The notes beneath the pieces were generated by a model. That model was not told the DNA's origin, did no database searches, and saw nothing but the letters and a program-made list of their open reading frames with translations. A DNA stretch of 64,000 nt, taken from positions 2,666,001 through 2,730,000 of the forward strand of contig NZ_CP079863.1 of the NCBI RefSeq assembly GCF_025263485.1, read 5' to 3'. Source of the stretch: Mycobacterium sp. SMC-2. Lineage in GTDB: Bacteria > Actinomycetota > Actinomycetes > Mycobacteriales > Mycobacteriaceae. Positions 18,130-27,033 of the stretch are shown here, in pieces. The number at the start of each line of letters is the position of its first letter. Position 1 is the first letter of the stretch. Both the position numbers and the translations under genes were made by a program.

Positions 18130-19349
18130 CCCGCGGATCACCCCGCGCGCCCAGCGCGGCGCTGCCCCCGTGCGAGGAGCTGACGTTGGTCACCGGCGCC
18201 CCGGCCAACGGCGGCAGTTGCGTGGCACACCACGAAGGACGCGTGGTGTTCGTCCGCTACGCGTTGCCCGGTGAGCGAGTGCGGGTGCGGGTCACCGCCG
18301 ACCGCGGATCTTATTGTCACGCCGAGGTTGTCGAGGTGCTGGAGCCGGCGGATGACCGCATCGAGTCGCTGTGCCCCATTGCCGGCGTTGACGGTGCCGG
18401 GTGTTGCGACTTGGCGTTCGTCGCGCCGGAGGCGGCGCGCGCGCTGAAGGCGCAAGTGGTGGCCAACCAGCTGCAGCGACTGGGCGGACACCACTGGGAG
18501 GGCGAGGCCGATCCGCTCTCGGATGCCGGGCCGACGGGTTGGCGTACCCGCGTCCGGCTCGATGTGGGCCCGGACCGTCGGCCAGGCTTTCACCGGTATC
18601 ACAGCGACGAGCTGGTGACCGACCTGCGCTGCGCGCAGTTGCCGGCCGGCATGCTCGACGGGCTCGCCGAATCCCAATGGCCGCCGACGGCGCAACTGCA
18701 CGTCGTCGTGGACGACGACGACGCGCGGCACGTAGTGCGCACGCTGCGGCAGGGCAGACGGACCGCGACCCAGGTGGTCCAGGGCGGCTACGAGGCGGTG
18801 CAGCGAGTGGGCGCGCGCAGCTGGCGGATCCCGGTGACCGCCTTCTGGCAGGCGCACCGCGGCGCGGCCCCGGTATACAGCCGGCTGGTGGCCGACTGGG
18901 CGCAGGCGAGGCCCGGCGCGACCGCCTGGGACCTCTATGGCGGCGCGGGCGTTTTCGCCGCGGCGCTCGGCGCCGCGGTCGGGGAGTCCGGGCGGGTGTT
19001 GAGCGTGGACACCTCCCGGGCGGCGACGCGGGCCGCCCGGGCCGCGCTGGACGACCTGCCGCAGGTGCAGGTCGTCACCGACTCGGTGCGGCGGGCGCTG
19101 GGCGCGCAACGATCGAGCGCCGACGTGGCGGTGCTGGATCCGCCGCGAGCGGGCGCCGGGCGCGAAATCATCGACCTTCTGGCCGCCGCCGAAGTTCCGC
19201 GGGTGGTGCACATCGGTTGCGAGGCGGCATCTTTCGCACGAGACATCGGGCTCTACCTCGGCCGTGGCTATGCCGTCGAGAAGATCAAGGTGTTCGACGC
19301 GTTCCCGCTCACCCACCACACCGAATCCGTCGCGCTGTTGACCCGCTAG
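18126..19349 (+). CDS. TrmA/RlmD-type RNA (uracil-5-)-methyltransferase (Rv2689c-like)
   Basis: A 407-residue SAM-dependent RNA methyltransferase. An N-terminal TRAM domain (LTLVTGAPANGGSCVAH through about residue 70) precedes a Cys cluster (ESLCPIAGVDGAGCCDL plus DLRCAQL) that can hold an iron-sulfur cluster. The Rossmann motif is WDLYGGAGVFAAALG, the substrate-binding motif is AVLDPPRAGAGRE, and the catalytic Cys is in VHIGCEAASFARD. The C-terminal FDAFPLTHHTESVALL is diagnostic of the family. The start is a TTG overlapping the permease stop. The target base (m5U in tRNA or rRNA) is not determinable. Confidence 0.9.
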   Translation: MTRGSPRAPSAALPPCEELTLVTGAPANGGSCVAHHEGRVVFVRYALPGERVRVRVTADRGSYCHAEVVEVLEPADDRIESLCPIAGVDGAGCCDLAFVAPEAARALKAQVVANQLQRLGGHHWEGEADPLSDAGPTGWRTRVRLDVGPDRRPGFHRYHSDELVTDLRCAQLPAGMLDGLAESQWPPTAQLHVVVDDDDARHVVRTLRQGRRTATQVVQGGYEAVQRVGARSWRIPVTAFWQAHRGAAPVYSRLVADWAQARPGATAWDLYGGAGVFAAALGAAVGESGRVLSVDTSRAATRAARAALDDLPQVQVVTDSVRRALGAQRSSADVAVLDPPRAGAGREIIDLLAAAEVPRVVHIGCEAASFARDIGLYLGRGYAVEKIKVFDAFPLTHHTESVALLTR

Positions 19350-19376
19350 GAACTAGAGGAACCAACGTTGCAGCGG

Positions 19377-19446
19377 CTAGACTCCGTCGCGGTGTGCCGG
19401 GAAGTCTGGTCGGCGGTGCCGTTGTTGACCAACCGAAAGGCTCGGG
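19377..19446 (+). ncRNA. structured 5' leader before the antiporter gene (riboswitch candidate)
   Basis: In the 125 bp between the RNA methyltransferase and the antiporter several nested helices can be drawn by hand. A seven-pair stem joins 19377-19383 (CTAGACT) to 19403-19409 (AGTCTGG, one wobble) and encloses CCGTCGCGG, a small hairpin. GGTC 19408-19411 pairs with GACC 19427-19430 around GGC-GGT-GCC. CCGA 19433-19436 pairs with TCGG 19442-19445. The purine-rich CCGGGAAGTCTGGTC core recalls structured leaders that precede ion-antiporter genes. Ligand and class are unknown; no covariance search was possible. Confidence 0.4.
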
Positions 19447-19474
19447 TGCCTACCACACAAGAACCCGTCGGCGT

Positions 19475-20965
19475 ATGCAGCTTCATGCGATTGCGGCCAT
19501 CGTGAACGAATCTCTTGGGTACGCGCTGGTCGTTTTGTTCTGCAGCGCAGTCGGTTTGGCCGCAGTGTTGGCGAACCGTCTTACCGAGCGGGTCAAGATC
19601 CCGGTGCCCCTGCTCGTGCTCGTCGGAGCCGCCGTGGCGGTGCATGCGGTGCCCGTGGTGCAGTCGCCGTCCGAGCGGACCGTGGAACGGGTGATCACCA
19701 TCGCGTTGGTGTTGGTGTTGTTCGACGGCGGCATGCACATCGGGCCGTGGCGGTTCCGCGCGGCGGCTGTTTCCATCCTGTCGGTGGGAGTCGTGGGCAC
19801 CGCACTCACCGCCGCGGGGGCGGCGCTGATGGTGCACTACGCGTGCGGAATCGACTGGTTCCCGGCGGTGCTCGTGGCCACAGCCGTCGCCCCCACCGAT
19901 CCGGCCGTGGTTTTTTCCGTCCTGGGCAAACGCGAGATCAGGGGTCGCAGCGGCACCATCCTGGAGGGCGAGTCCGGCGCCAATGATCCGGTCGGCATCT
20001 CCTTGATGTCCAGCCTGATTGCCGCCGGTGGCCTCAGCGCAGCCGGATTCGCCAGCGTGGGAACCCAATTCGTGCTGCAGATGGCGATCGGCCTGGCCGT
20101 CGGGGTGATCGGCGGCCGTGCCCTGCTGGTCTTCATGCGCCGCGTTGCACTACCGAGCGAAGGCCTCTACCCGCTGCGAACGCTGGCGTCCAGCCTGATG
20201 TTGTACGGCATCGCCACGCTCGCGCACGGCTCGGGGTTTCTGGCGGTGTTCGTCGCCGGCATCGTGATCGGCGACGCCCGCGCGCCCTACAAGCCGGAGA
20301 TCAAGCGATTCCACGCCGCCCTGGCCGGCCTCGCCGAGATCGTCGCGTTCGCCGTTCTGGGTTTAACCGTCGACCTCAACGTGCTTACCCATCCCGATGT
20401 CTGGATTCCCGGGCTCGCACTCGGTGTGGCCCTGACTCTGGTGATTCGTCCGTTGGCGGTGGGCTCCTGCCTGGTTCCAGTCCGACTACAGCGCAACGAA
20501 CGCGTCTTCATCTTGTTCGCCGGGCTCAAGGGCGCGGTCCCGATCCTGCTGGGCGAGTTCCTCAGGGCCGCCCACGTCGCCGACGCCGAACGCCTATACG
20601 GCATCGTGGTGGTCGTCGTCATATTCTCAGTGCTGGTGCAGGGCAGCTCGGTGCCCGGTGTCGCGAATCTGTTGCAGCTGCCCATGCGCACCGTGGAGAC
20701 CCGGCCGTGGGAGATAGGTGTCCGGCTCGCGGACGAACCGCAGGGGGCCCATCGCTTCAGCGTTGCCCGTGGGTCGACCGCCGAGGGATGCACGGTCGAG
20801 GGGCTCGGTGACCGTGTCGGCGACATCTGGGTGAGCATCGTGGTCCGCGCCACCGGCCTGGTGCCGGTCCGGGGCGACACCGAACTTCGGGCGGGCGACG
20901 AGGTCGTCGTCCTGGCGGATCCCGACCTCCATGACACCTTGGCCGAGATTTTCGGATCCTCGTAG
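19475..20965 (+). CDS. CPA-type cation/proton antiporter with C-terminal RCK_C domain
   Basis: A 496-residue membrane antiporter (Na+ or K+/H+) of the NhaP2-like type. About twelve transmembrane segments fill residues 5-395. Ion-site motifs are VATAVAPTDPAVVFSVLG and LEGESGANDPVGISLMSS (the ND pair), with the conserved arginine region near LVIRPLAV. The final ~85 residues (PWEIGVRLADEPQ through VVLADPDLHDTLAEIF) form a TrkA_C/RCK_C domain, which usually senses nucleotides or c-di-AMP. M. tuberculosis has ABC and arsenic-transport genes at this position instead, so the gene is a lineage-specific replacement. Start at the ATG at 19475. Confidence 0.87.
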   Translation: MQLHAIAAIVNESLGYALVVLFCSAVGLAAVLANRLTERVKIPVPLLVLVGAAVAVHAVPVVQSPSERTVERVITIALVLVLFDGGMHIGPWRFRAAAVSILSVGVVGTALTAAGAALMVHYACGIDWFPAVLVATAVAPTDPAVVFSVLGKREIRGRSGTILEGESGANDPVGISLMSSLIAAGGLSAAGFASVGTQFVLQMAIGLAVGVIGGRALLVFMRRVALPSEGLYPLRTLASSLMLYGIATLAHGSGFLAVFVAGIVIGDARAPYKPEIKRFHAALAGLAEIVAFAVLGLTVDLNVLTHPDVWIPGLALGVALTLVIRPLAVGSCLVPVRLQRNERVFILFAGLKGAVPILLGEFLRAAHVADAERLYGIVVVVVIFSVLVQGSSVPGVANLLQLPMRTVETRPWEIGVRLADEPQGAHRFSVARGSTAEGCTVEGLGDRVGDIWVSIVVRATGLVPVRGDTELRAGDEVVVLADPDLHDTLAEIFGSS

Positions 20966-21013
20966 GCTTGCTGGCACCGGCGACACCCGGCGATCGCTGC
21001 GTAGACTATCGGG

Positions 21014-22939
21014 ATGCTGGAACAGATCCGCGGGCCCGCTGATCTGCAACACCTGTCGGGGCAGCAGCTGCGCGATCTGGCCGCCGAGATTCGCCAGTTC
21101 CTGATTCACAAGGTCGCTGCCACCGGGGGGCACCTGGGGCCCAACCTCGGCGTGGTCGAACTGACGCTGGCGCTGCACCGGGTGTTCGACTCCCCGCACG
21201 ACCCGATCATCTTCGACACCGGTCATCAGGCCTACGTGCACAAGATGCTGACCGGTCGCGCGCAGGACTTCGAGAGCCTGCGCAAGAAGGGCGGGCTGTC
21301 GGGCTATCCGTCGCGCGCGGAGAGCGAACACGACTGGGTGGAGTCCAGCCACGCCAGCGCCGCGCTGTCGTACGCGGACGGGCTGGCCAAGGCGTTCGAG
21401 CTGACCGGCCACCGCAACCGGCACGTGGTCGCCGTGGTCGGCGACGGCGCGCTCACCGGCGGGATGTGCTGGGAGGCGCTGAACAACATCGCCGCGTCGC
21501 GCCGCCCGGTGATCATCGTGGTGAACGACAACGGCCGCAGCTATGCGCCGACGATCGGCGGCGTCGCCGACCGCCTGGCCACGCTGCGGCTGCAACCGGC
21601 CTACGAGCAGGCCCTGGAGAAGGGCCGCGACGCGGTGCGCTCGCTGCCGTTCTTCGGCGAGCTCGCCTACCGGTTCATGCACAGCGTCAAGGCCGGCATC
21701 AAGGACTCGCTGTCCCCGCAGCTGCTGTTCACCGATCTCGGGCTGAAGTACGTGGGACCGGTCGACGGCCACGACGAACGCGCGGTGGAGGCCGCGCTGC
21801 GCCACGCGCGCGGCTTCGGCCGGCCGGTGATCGTGCACGTCGTCACCCGCAAGGGCATGGGTTTTGGGCCGGCGGAGGACGACGAGGCCGAGCAGATGCA
21901 TTCCTGCGGCGTGATCGACCCGGTCACGGGGGAGGCCACCAAGGTCGCCGGCCCCGGGTGGACCGCCACCTTCTCGGACGCGCTCATCGGCTACGCCAGG
22001 AAGCGCCGCGACATCGTGGCCATCACCGCCGCGATGCCCGGCCCGACCGGGCTGACGGCCTTTGGCCAACAATTCCCGGATCGGCTGTTCGACGTCGGCA
22101 TCGCCGAGCAGCACGCGATGACGTCGGCGGCCGGCCTGGCGATGGGCGGCATGCACCCGGTGGTGGCCATCTATTCGACGTTCCTCAACCGGGCCTTCGA
22201 CCAGATCATGATGGACGTCGCGCTGCACAAGCTGCCCGTCACCATGGTGCTCGACCGGGCCGGGATCACCGGGTCTGACGGCGCCAGCCACAACGGCATG
22301 TGGGACCTGTCGATGCTGGGCATCGTGCCCGGCATGCGGGTGGCCGCGCCCCGCGACGCAACCCGGGTGCGCGAGGAACTCGGTGAGGCCCTCGACGTCA
22401 ACGACGGCCCGACGGCGCTCCGTTTCCCCAAAGGTGATGTGGGCGAAGACATCCCGGTGATCGAACGTCGCGGGGCGGGCATCTCGGCCATCGACGTGCT
22501 CGCCACGCCGGCCGCCGGACTGAACCACGACGTGCTGCTGGTGGGCGTCGGCGCGTTCGTCCCGATGGCGTTGGAGGTGGCCAAGCGGCTGCACAACCAG
22601 GGCATCGGCGTGACGGTGATCGACCCGCGCTGGGTGTTACCGGTGTCCGAGGGGGTGCTCGAGCTCGCCACCCAGCACAAACTCGTTGTCACGTGCGAGG
22701 ACAACGGGGTCAACGGCGGGGTGGGGTCGGCGGTGTCCGCGGCGTTGCGGCGCGCCGACATCGACATCCCGTGCCGCGACGTCGGCCTGCCGCAGCGGTT
22801 CTACGAGCACGCCTCGCGGGGCGAGCTGCTCGCCGACCTGGGCCTGACGGATCAGGATGTGGCGCGCCGCATCACCGGCTGGGTCGCCGCGCTGGGCAGT
22901 TCTGTCACCGAAGCTGAGATCCGCGAGCACCTCGACTAG
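21014..22939 (+). CDS. dxs: 1-deoxy-D-xylulose-5-phosphate synthase
   Basis: First enzyme of the MEP isoprenoid pathway, 641 residues. The thiamine-diphosphate site is complete: [16 protein letters not shown], the [16 protein letters not shown] motif, VNDN, and the catalytic glutamate in [15 protein letters not shown]. The transketolase C-terminal domain ([18 protein letters not shown]) is intact. The reading frame ends naturally at ..IREHLD followed by TAG, and the IS element begins two bases after that stop. The protein is therefore unaffected, although whatever terminator followed dxs is now 1.1 kb away. Confidence 0.97.
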   Translation: MLEQIRGPADLQHLSGQQLRDLAAEIRQFLIHKVAATGGHLGPNLGVVELTLALHRVFDSPHDPIIFDTGHQAYVHKMLTGRAQDFESLRKKGGLSGYPSRAESEHDWVESSHASAALSYADGLAKAFELTGHRNRHVVAVVGDGALTGGMCWEALNNIAASRRPVIIVVNDNGRSYAPTIGGVADRLATLRLQPAYEQALEKGRDAVRSLPFFGELAYRFMHSVKAGIKDSLSPQLLFTDLGLKYVGPVDGHDERAVEAALRHARGFGRPVIVHVVTRKGMGFGPAEDDEAEQMHSCGVIDPVTGEATKVAGPGWTATFSDALIGYARKRRDIVAITAAMPGPTGLTAFGQQFPDRLFDVGIAEQHAMTSAAGLAMGGMHPVVAIYSTFLNRAFDQIMMDVALHKLPVTMVLDRAGITGSDGASHNGMWDLSMLGIVPGMRVAAPRDATRVREELGEALDVNDGPTALRFPKGDVGEDIPVIERRGAGISAIDVLATPAAGLNHDVLLVGVGAFVPMALEVAKRLHNQGIGVTVIDPRWVLPVSEGVLELATQHKLVVTCEDNGVNGGVGSAVSAALRRADIDIPCRDVGLPQRFYEHASRGELLADLGLTDQDVARRITGWVAALGSSVTEAEIREHLD

Positions 22940-22940
22940 T

Positions 22941-24058
22941 TGTGATGTCCAGGGACGTTGTCCTGTTTGGTATCGGTGAGCCTGTGTGACAGGTGAAGGC
23001 CTCCCGTTGTGAAGTGGAGCTGTCTAGGAACCGCTTCACAAACCAGGAGGCCTTCGTGTCCCACGCTAATGCTGCTTTGACCCCGCGTGCTCGGTTGAGG
23101 CTCGCTGAGCTGATCGTCGAGGGTGGCTGGACCTACGCCGAGGCCGCCAAGATGTTCATGGTCGCACCGCGAACTGCCAAGAAGTGGGCCGACCGCTTCC
23201 GCGCCGAAGGTGCGCTCGGGATGATTGACCGCAGCTCCCGGCCGCGGATCAGCCCCACCCGCACTGCGCCTGAGCTCGTGCGACAGATAGTCGGCGTGCG
23301 GTGGCGTCACCGGCTCGGGCCCGTGCAGATCGCCGGACGCTTGGGCATGCCGGCATCGACTGTGCACGCAGTGCTGACCCGTTGTCGGATCAACCGCCTG
23401 TCGGCCATCGATCGCGCTACCGGTGAGCCACTGCGCCGCTACGAGCACGCTCATCCCGGCGCGCTGATTCACGTCGATGTCACCAAGTTCGGCAACATTC
23501 CCGACGGCGGCGGCCACAAGTTCGTGAGCCGACAACAAAGTAAGCACAACGCGATACAGACGGCCCACCGCACCGGTAATCGCGGCGACTCCGCCAAGAA
23601 TTGGCGTCCCAGGATCGGAACGGCATTCGTACACACCGTCATTGACGACCACTCCCGCATGGCCTACGCCGAGATTTGCACCAATGAGAAAGCTGCCACC
23701 GCGATCGGCGTGCTGCAGCGCGCGGTGGCCTGGTTCGCCGAGCGCGGCGTGACCGTTGAACGAGTGCTGTCCGACAACGGGTCTGCCTACAGGTCCAGCG
23801 CATGGCGCGACGCTTGCGCCGAACTGCGCATCACCCCTAAGCGGACCCGTCCCTACCGACCTCAGACCAACGGCAAGATTGAGCGATTCCACCGCACCCT
23901 CGCCGACGGCTGGGCCTACGCCCAGCTCTACGAGTCAACCGAACAGCGCGACACCGCACTGCCCGGCTGGCTGCATTTCTACAATCATCACCGAGCCCAC
24001 TCCGCCATCGGAGGCCAGCCACCCGTGACACGACTGACCAACCTCCCTGGACATCACA
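22941..24058 (+). mobile_element. IS481-family insertion sequence, copy 1 (1118 bp)
   Basis: The ends are perfect 15-bp inverted repeats, TGTGATGTCCAGGGA at the left and its complement at the right, continuing as GTTG after one mismatch. Flanking direct repeats ACTAGT occur at 22935-22940 and 24059-24064. The 6-bp NCTAGN target is the established preference of IS481-type elements. The only gene is a DDE transposase. The target was the dxs stop codon; the duplicated CTAG keeps a TAG in frame for dxs and also supplies the transposase stop. A second copy of identical length lies at 43487-44604. No ISfinder name is assigned. Confidence 0.93.
22995..23055 (+). promoter_or_regulatory. hairpin burying the transposase ribosome-binding site (copy 1)
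   Basis: GAAGGCCTCC at 22995-23004 pairs with GGAGGCCTTC at 23046-23055, and TTGTGAAG at 23007-23014 with CTTCACAA at 23034-23041, giving a long two-part stem. The outer right arm contains the AGGAGG ribosome-binding site and ends immediately before the GTG start. Transcripts entering from outside the element would fold and block translation, while initiation inside the left arm would leave the site free. This is a known IS self-control strategy; its operation here is inferred. Confidence 0.7.
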
Positions 24059-24063
24059 ACTAG
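23056..24063 (+). CDS. IS481-family transposase (copy 1)
   Basis: A 335-residue DDE transposase. The N-terminal helix-turn-helix (SHANAALTPRARLRLAELIV to about residue 110) includes LGPVQIAGRLGMPASTVHAV. The integrase core has the catalytic triad in HVDVTKFGNIPDG, VLSDNGSAYRSSAW and NGKIERFHRTLADGWAYA, and ends FYNHHRAHSAIGGQPP. The GTG at 23056 with AGGAGG five bases upstream is the start; an upstream ATG in the same frame lies inside the hairpin and is unlikely. The last codon and the TAG stop come from the duplicated host target, so the C-terminal residue varies with insertion site (Asn here). Confidence 0.92.
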   Translation: MSHANAALTPRARLRLAELIVEGGWTYAEAAKMFMVAPRTAKKWADRFRAEGALGMIDRSSRPRISPTRTAPELVRQIVGVRWRHRLGPVQIAGRLGMPASTVHAVLTRCRINRLSAIDRATGEPLRRYEHAHPGALIHVDVTKFGNIPDGGGHKFVSRQQSKHNAIQTAHRTGNRGDSAKNWRPRIGTAFVHTVIDDHSRMAYAEICTNEKAATAIGVLQRAVAWFAERGVTVERVLSDNGSAYRSSAWRDACAELRITPKRTRPYRPQTNGKIERFHRTLADGWAYAQLYESTEQRDTALPGWLHFYNHHRAHSAIGGQPPVTRLTNLPGHHN

Positions 24064-24065
24064 TC

Positions 24066-24095
24066 GTCGCGCCGCGAAATCGACGTTAGCGCGAC
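24066..24095. terminator. stem-loop between IS copy 1 and RNase D gene
   Basis: GTCGCG at 24066-24071 is complementary to CGCGAC at 24090-24095. It lies 2 bp before the stop of the convergent RNase D gene and would originally have stood directly after dxs. It probably served both genes before the IS moved in. The stem is only six pairs, so support is modest. Confidence 0.35.
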
Positions 24096-24097
24096 CC

Positions 24098-25420
24098 TTA
24101 CTCGAATTTTTGTGCGCTGCCGTCGATTTCGGCGTTCTCGTCCTCCGGCTCGGCGGGCGGTTGCAGCGCCCGGGCCAGAGCGGGATCCACCAATTCCCGC
24201 TGCCAAGCCCGGGCTTGCCCGGCGCGCAGGAACGTCTCGACGGCATCGAGAGGATCGGGCGTGGCCTCCCAGTCCCAGCACAGCCGTCGTACCAAGTCGG
24301 GTGAGACCAGGTTCTCGGTGGGCACGTTGACCCGCTCGGACACCTCCGACAGCGCCGCGCGCGCCGCCTCCAGCCGTGCGGCGGCCTCGGGTTTGCGCCG
24401 GCTCCACCGCGCCAGCGGTGGCGGGCCGTTCGGCGGTTCGGCATCGGCGGGCGGATTCTTGGTTTGCCGCGCCGCTTCGAGCGCGCCCAACCAGGTGGCG
24501 GCGCTGCGACGTTGATTGCGCCCACCGAACACCGGCAACGCGGTGAGGTCCTCGACCGTCTTCGGGTTGGCGATGGCGGCCTCGATGATGGCTGAGTCCG
24601 GCAGGATGCGTCGCGGTGCGATGTCGCGGCGCTGGGCGATGCGGTCGCGCGTCAACCACAGTTCGCGGACCGCGGCCAGGCCGCGTTGGTCGCGCACCCG
24701 ATGGATCCCGGACGTGCGTCGCCACCGGTCGCGTCGCATCGCCGCGCCGAGATCCCGTGATCCCACCTGTCGCAGATAGTCGAATTCCTCTGCGGCCCAA
24801 CCGGTTTTACCCTGCTCGGCAAGGACGTCGGCGATCGCGGCGCGCAGCTCGATTAGCAGTTCCACATCCAGCGCCGCGTAATTGAGCCATTCCGCGGGCA
24901 GCGGGCGTTTGGACCAGTCGGCCGCACCGTGGCCCTTGACCAGCCCGGATCCCAGCAGCCGCTCCACCATGGTCGCCAGGTTCACCCGCTCGAACCCGGC
25001 CAGCCGCCCGGCGAGCTCGGTGTCGTACAGCGCCGGCGGCTGCAACCCCACCTCCGCCAGGCAGGGCAGGTCCTGGTCGGCGGAGTGCAGGATCCATTCG
25101 TCTTCGCTCAGCACCTCGGCGACGGGCCGCAGCGCGTCCAGCGGGTCGGCACCGTGGCTGACCGGGTCGATGAGCACGGTGCCGGCGCCGGCCCGCCGGA
25201 TCTGAATCAGGTAGGCCCGGTTGGAGTACCGGAATCCCGACGCCCGCTCGGCGTCCACCGCAAAGGGTCCCCGCCCACGGCCCAGCAGCTCCGCGGCATC
25301 CCGGATCTGGCGGACGGTGACCGACAGGTCCGGAATCCCCTCGGCCGGATGCAGCAGCGGCGTGGGTTCGGGTTCGGTGCTGTCGGGCGCGGCGGGCCCG
25401 TGGGCCTCCGGTTGGGACAT
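24098..25420 (-). CDS. rnd: ribonuclease D (Rv2681-like)
   Basis: A 3'-5' exoribonuclease of the DEDDy type, 440 residues, acting in tRNA and stable RNA 3'-end processing. Catalytic residues are visible: D56 and E58 (VDAERASGFRYSN), the aspartates in LHSADQDLPCL (near 115-117), and Y181...D185 in WLNYAALDVELL. One HRDC-like helical domain follows at about residues 225-310 (RDRIAQRRDIAPRRILPDSA) and a second helical region comes after it. Start at 25420 (MSQPEAHG). It is followed one base away by the upstream DUF3000 gene, so the two form an operon. Confidence 0.92.
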   Translation of the reverse strand: MSQPEAHGPAAPDSTEPEPTPLLHPAEGIPDLSVTVRQIRDAAELLGRGRGPFAVDAERASGFRYSNRAYLIQIRRAGAGTVLIDPVSHGADPLDALRPVAEVLSEDEWILHSADQDLPCLAEVGLQPPALYDTELAGRLAGFERVNLATMVERLLGSGLVKGHGAADWSKRPLPAEWLNYAALDVELLIELRAAIADVLAEQGKTGWAAEEFDYLRQVGSRDLGAAMRRDRWRRTSGIHRVRDQRGLAAVRELWLTRDRIAQRRDIAPRRILPDSAIIEAAIANPKTVEDLTALPVFGGRNQRRSAATWLGALEAARQTKNPPADAEPPNGPPPLARWSRRKPEAAARLEAARAALSEVSERVNVPTENLVSPDLVRRLCWDWEATPDPLDAVETFLRAGQARAWQRELVDPALARALQPPAEPEDENAEIDGSAQKFE

Positions 25421-25421
25421 G

Positions 25422-26003
25422 TCAGGCGCGTGACCGCGAGCTCAGATCGGTGACGCCCGTCGGCGGTAACCCCGCCGCGTGTTCCAGTACCTCACAGAAG
25501 GCCTCGACGTGGACGCCGACCTGCGGCGTGGTCGCCGTCCACGACGCCCGCAACTCCAACTGGTGGGCGCGCGGCGGCCCGGAGATGTCGCCGTAGCGCA
25601 CCGACGTGGTGGCGGTCACGGTGCCGCCCAGGGCGGTCACGTGCTCCAGCCGGGACTCCAGGGCGTCGACCAGCCAGCTCCATGCCACCTCTGGGAGCAG
25701 GGGGTCGACGGCCTCGCTGGGGTCCAGGTCGGCCTGGATGTAGGCGACCAGGCGGATGGTGCCGTCCCACGCGTCGGCGCCTTCCGGGTCGTACAGCAGG
25801 ATCAGCCGGCCGAAGGCGTCGCCGTCGGATCGCTCGGGAACAATCTCACGGTCGGGATGCTTGACCTCGGCCCCCAGCGCGTAGCTGAACGGGGCCAGGC
25901 GCTGCGGCGGACGAATCGGGCCCAGCTCGATCTCCGGGCGCACGGTGGTGGAGTTCATCGCCGCTACCGCCTCGCGGAATGGCTCCGGTTCAGGTGAGGT
26001 CAC
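25422..26003 (-). CDS. DUF3000 family protein (Rv2680-like)
   Basis: A soluble protein of 193 residues from the GTG at 26003, with the DUF3000 core: [56 protein letters not shown] and [12 protein letters not shown]. The start was chosen for the AGGAGCG site upstream; an ATG 15 codons later ([11 protein letters not shown]) is the minimal alternative. Function unknown. Immediately upstream of and co-oriented with the RNase D gene, a pairing conserved in M. tuberculosis. Confidence 0.8.
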   Translation of the reverse strand: MTSPEPEPFREAVAAMNSTTVRPEIELGPIRPPQRLAPFSYALGAEVKHPDREIVPERSDGDAFGRLILLYDPEGADAWDGTIRLVAYIQADLDPSEAVDPLLPEVAWSWLVDALESRLEHVTALGGTVTATTSVRYGDISGPPRAHQLELRASWTATTPQVGVHVEAFCEVLEHAAGLPPTGVTDLSSRSRA

Positions 26004-26154
26004 TTGGCGCCGCTCCTGTTCATCCCGGCCGCCCTTCGTCGTCGCGGCACGGGTCACAGGGTCCGACGGTAGACCCATCGGCCGACACGCGGAATCAGGC
26101 GCGCCGACCGCGACCAAGCCGTTACCAGGCCTCATGGGAGCCTATCGCGCCTGC

Positions 26155-26976
26155 TCAGGAGGCATTTTCGCCGGTAAATCGGGCCGGCCGCTTCTCGCGG
26201 TGCGCGGCCAGGCCTTCCTGCACGTCGGGGCCGCTGAAGCTGAGGAATTCCAGGCCGAGCGAGGTGTCGAAGGCTGGCGCGAACATGCGATACCAGTGAT
26301 TGAGGCTGTGCTTGGTCCAGCGGATGGCGTTCTGCGCACCGCGCGCCAGATCCTCGGCGATCCCCGTGGCCGTGGACAGCACGTCATCGTCGTCGACACA
26401 GGTGGACACCAGGCCGATGCGCTCGGCTTCTTCGCCCAGCAGGGTCTCGCAGGTGAGCAGGTAGTACTTGGCCTTGGCCATGCCGACCAGCAGCGGCCAG
26501 CAGATCGCGGCGTGGTCGCCGGCGGCCACGCCAAGCTTGGTGTGCCCGTCGATGAGTTTCGCGGTGCGGCCCGCCACCGAGACGTCGGCGAGCAGGGCCA
26601 CCACCAGGCCCGCCCCGACGGCCGGTCCCCGGATCGCCGAGACGACGGGCTTGTCGAAGTTGACCATGTTGAGCACCAGGTCGCGGGCCTCCCGCATGAT
26701 GCGGATCCGGCCCTCGTAGTCGCCGATGGTTTCGGCGATCAGGTCGAAGCTGCCGCCGGAGGAGAACGCCTTGCCTTCGCCGCGGACCAGCACGACGCGC
26801 ACGGCGGGGTCGCGGGCGATCGCCGGCCAGATGTCCGCGAGGTCGCGGTGCATCTGCGGCCCGACCGAATTGAGGCCGGGGGCATCAAGAACCAGCGTCA
26901 GGATGCCGTTATCGCCCACTTCGCAGCGCAGGCTGGGAAACTCGTCGTAGTTCACAGGGGGATGGCTGACTGGCAC
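26155..26976 (-). CDS. echA15: enoyl-CoA hydratase/isomerase family protein EchA15
   Basis: A 273-residue crotonase-fold enzyme. The oxyanion-hole segments are [16 protein letters not shown] and [21 protein letters not shown]. In classical hydratases two glutamates follow at GPAxGAG and xxxExxLG positions; here the first site reads [20 protein letters not shown] and lacks the usual Glu, so it may be an isomerase, hydrolase or other crotonase activity rather than a hydratase. The GTG at 26976 gives the family length. Divergent from hemE with 57 bp between the starts. Confidence 0.87.
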   Translation of the reverse strand: MPVSHPPVNYDEFPSLRCEVGDNGILTLVLDAPGLNSVGPQMHRDLADIWPAIARDPAVRVVLVRGEGKAFSSGGSFDLIAETIGDYEGRIRIMREARDLVLNMVNFDKPVVSAIRGPAVGAGLVVALLADVSVAGRTAKLIDGHTKLGVAAGDHAAICWPLLVGMAKAKYYLLTCETLLGEEAERIGLVSTCVDDDDVLSTATGIAEDLARGAQNAIRWTKHSLNHWYRMFAPAFDTSLGLEFLSFSGPDVQEGLAAHREKRPARFTGENAS

Positions 26977-27033
26977 GGTCGTGATAGTACGCAGCGCGGG
27001 GACGGACCCGGCGTCGTGGCAGCATTGAGGACA

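Noticed and set aside
16810..18141. A 443-codon open frame antisense to the APC permease gene, and similar long antisense frames over ceoB, dxs and others
   Set aside because: High GC leaves antisense frames open by chance; the translations are His/Arg/Gln-rich without domains and lack ribosome-binding sites.
22993..23055. An ATG at 22993 as transposase start, giving 21 extra residues
   Set aside because: The extra residues are encoded by the hairpin, have no ribosome-binding site, and the GTG at 23056 has an ideal AGGAGG.
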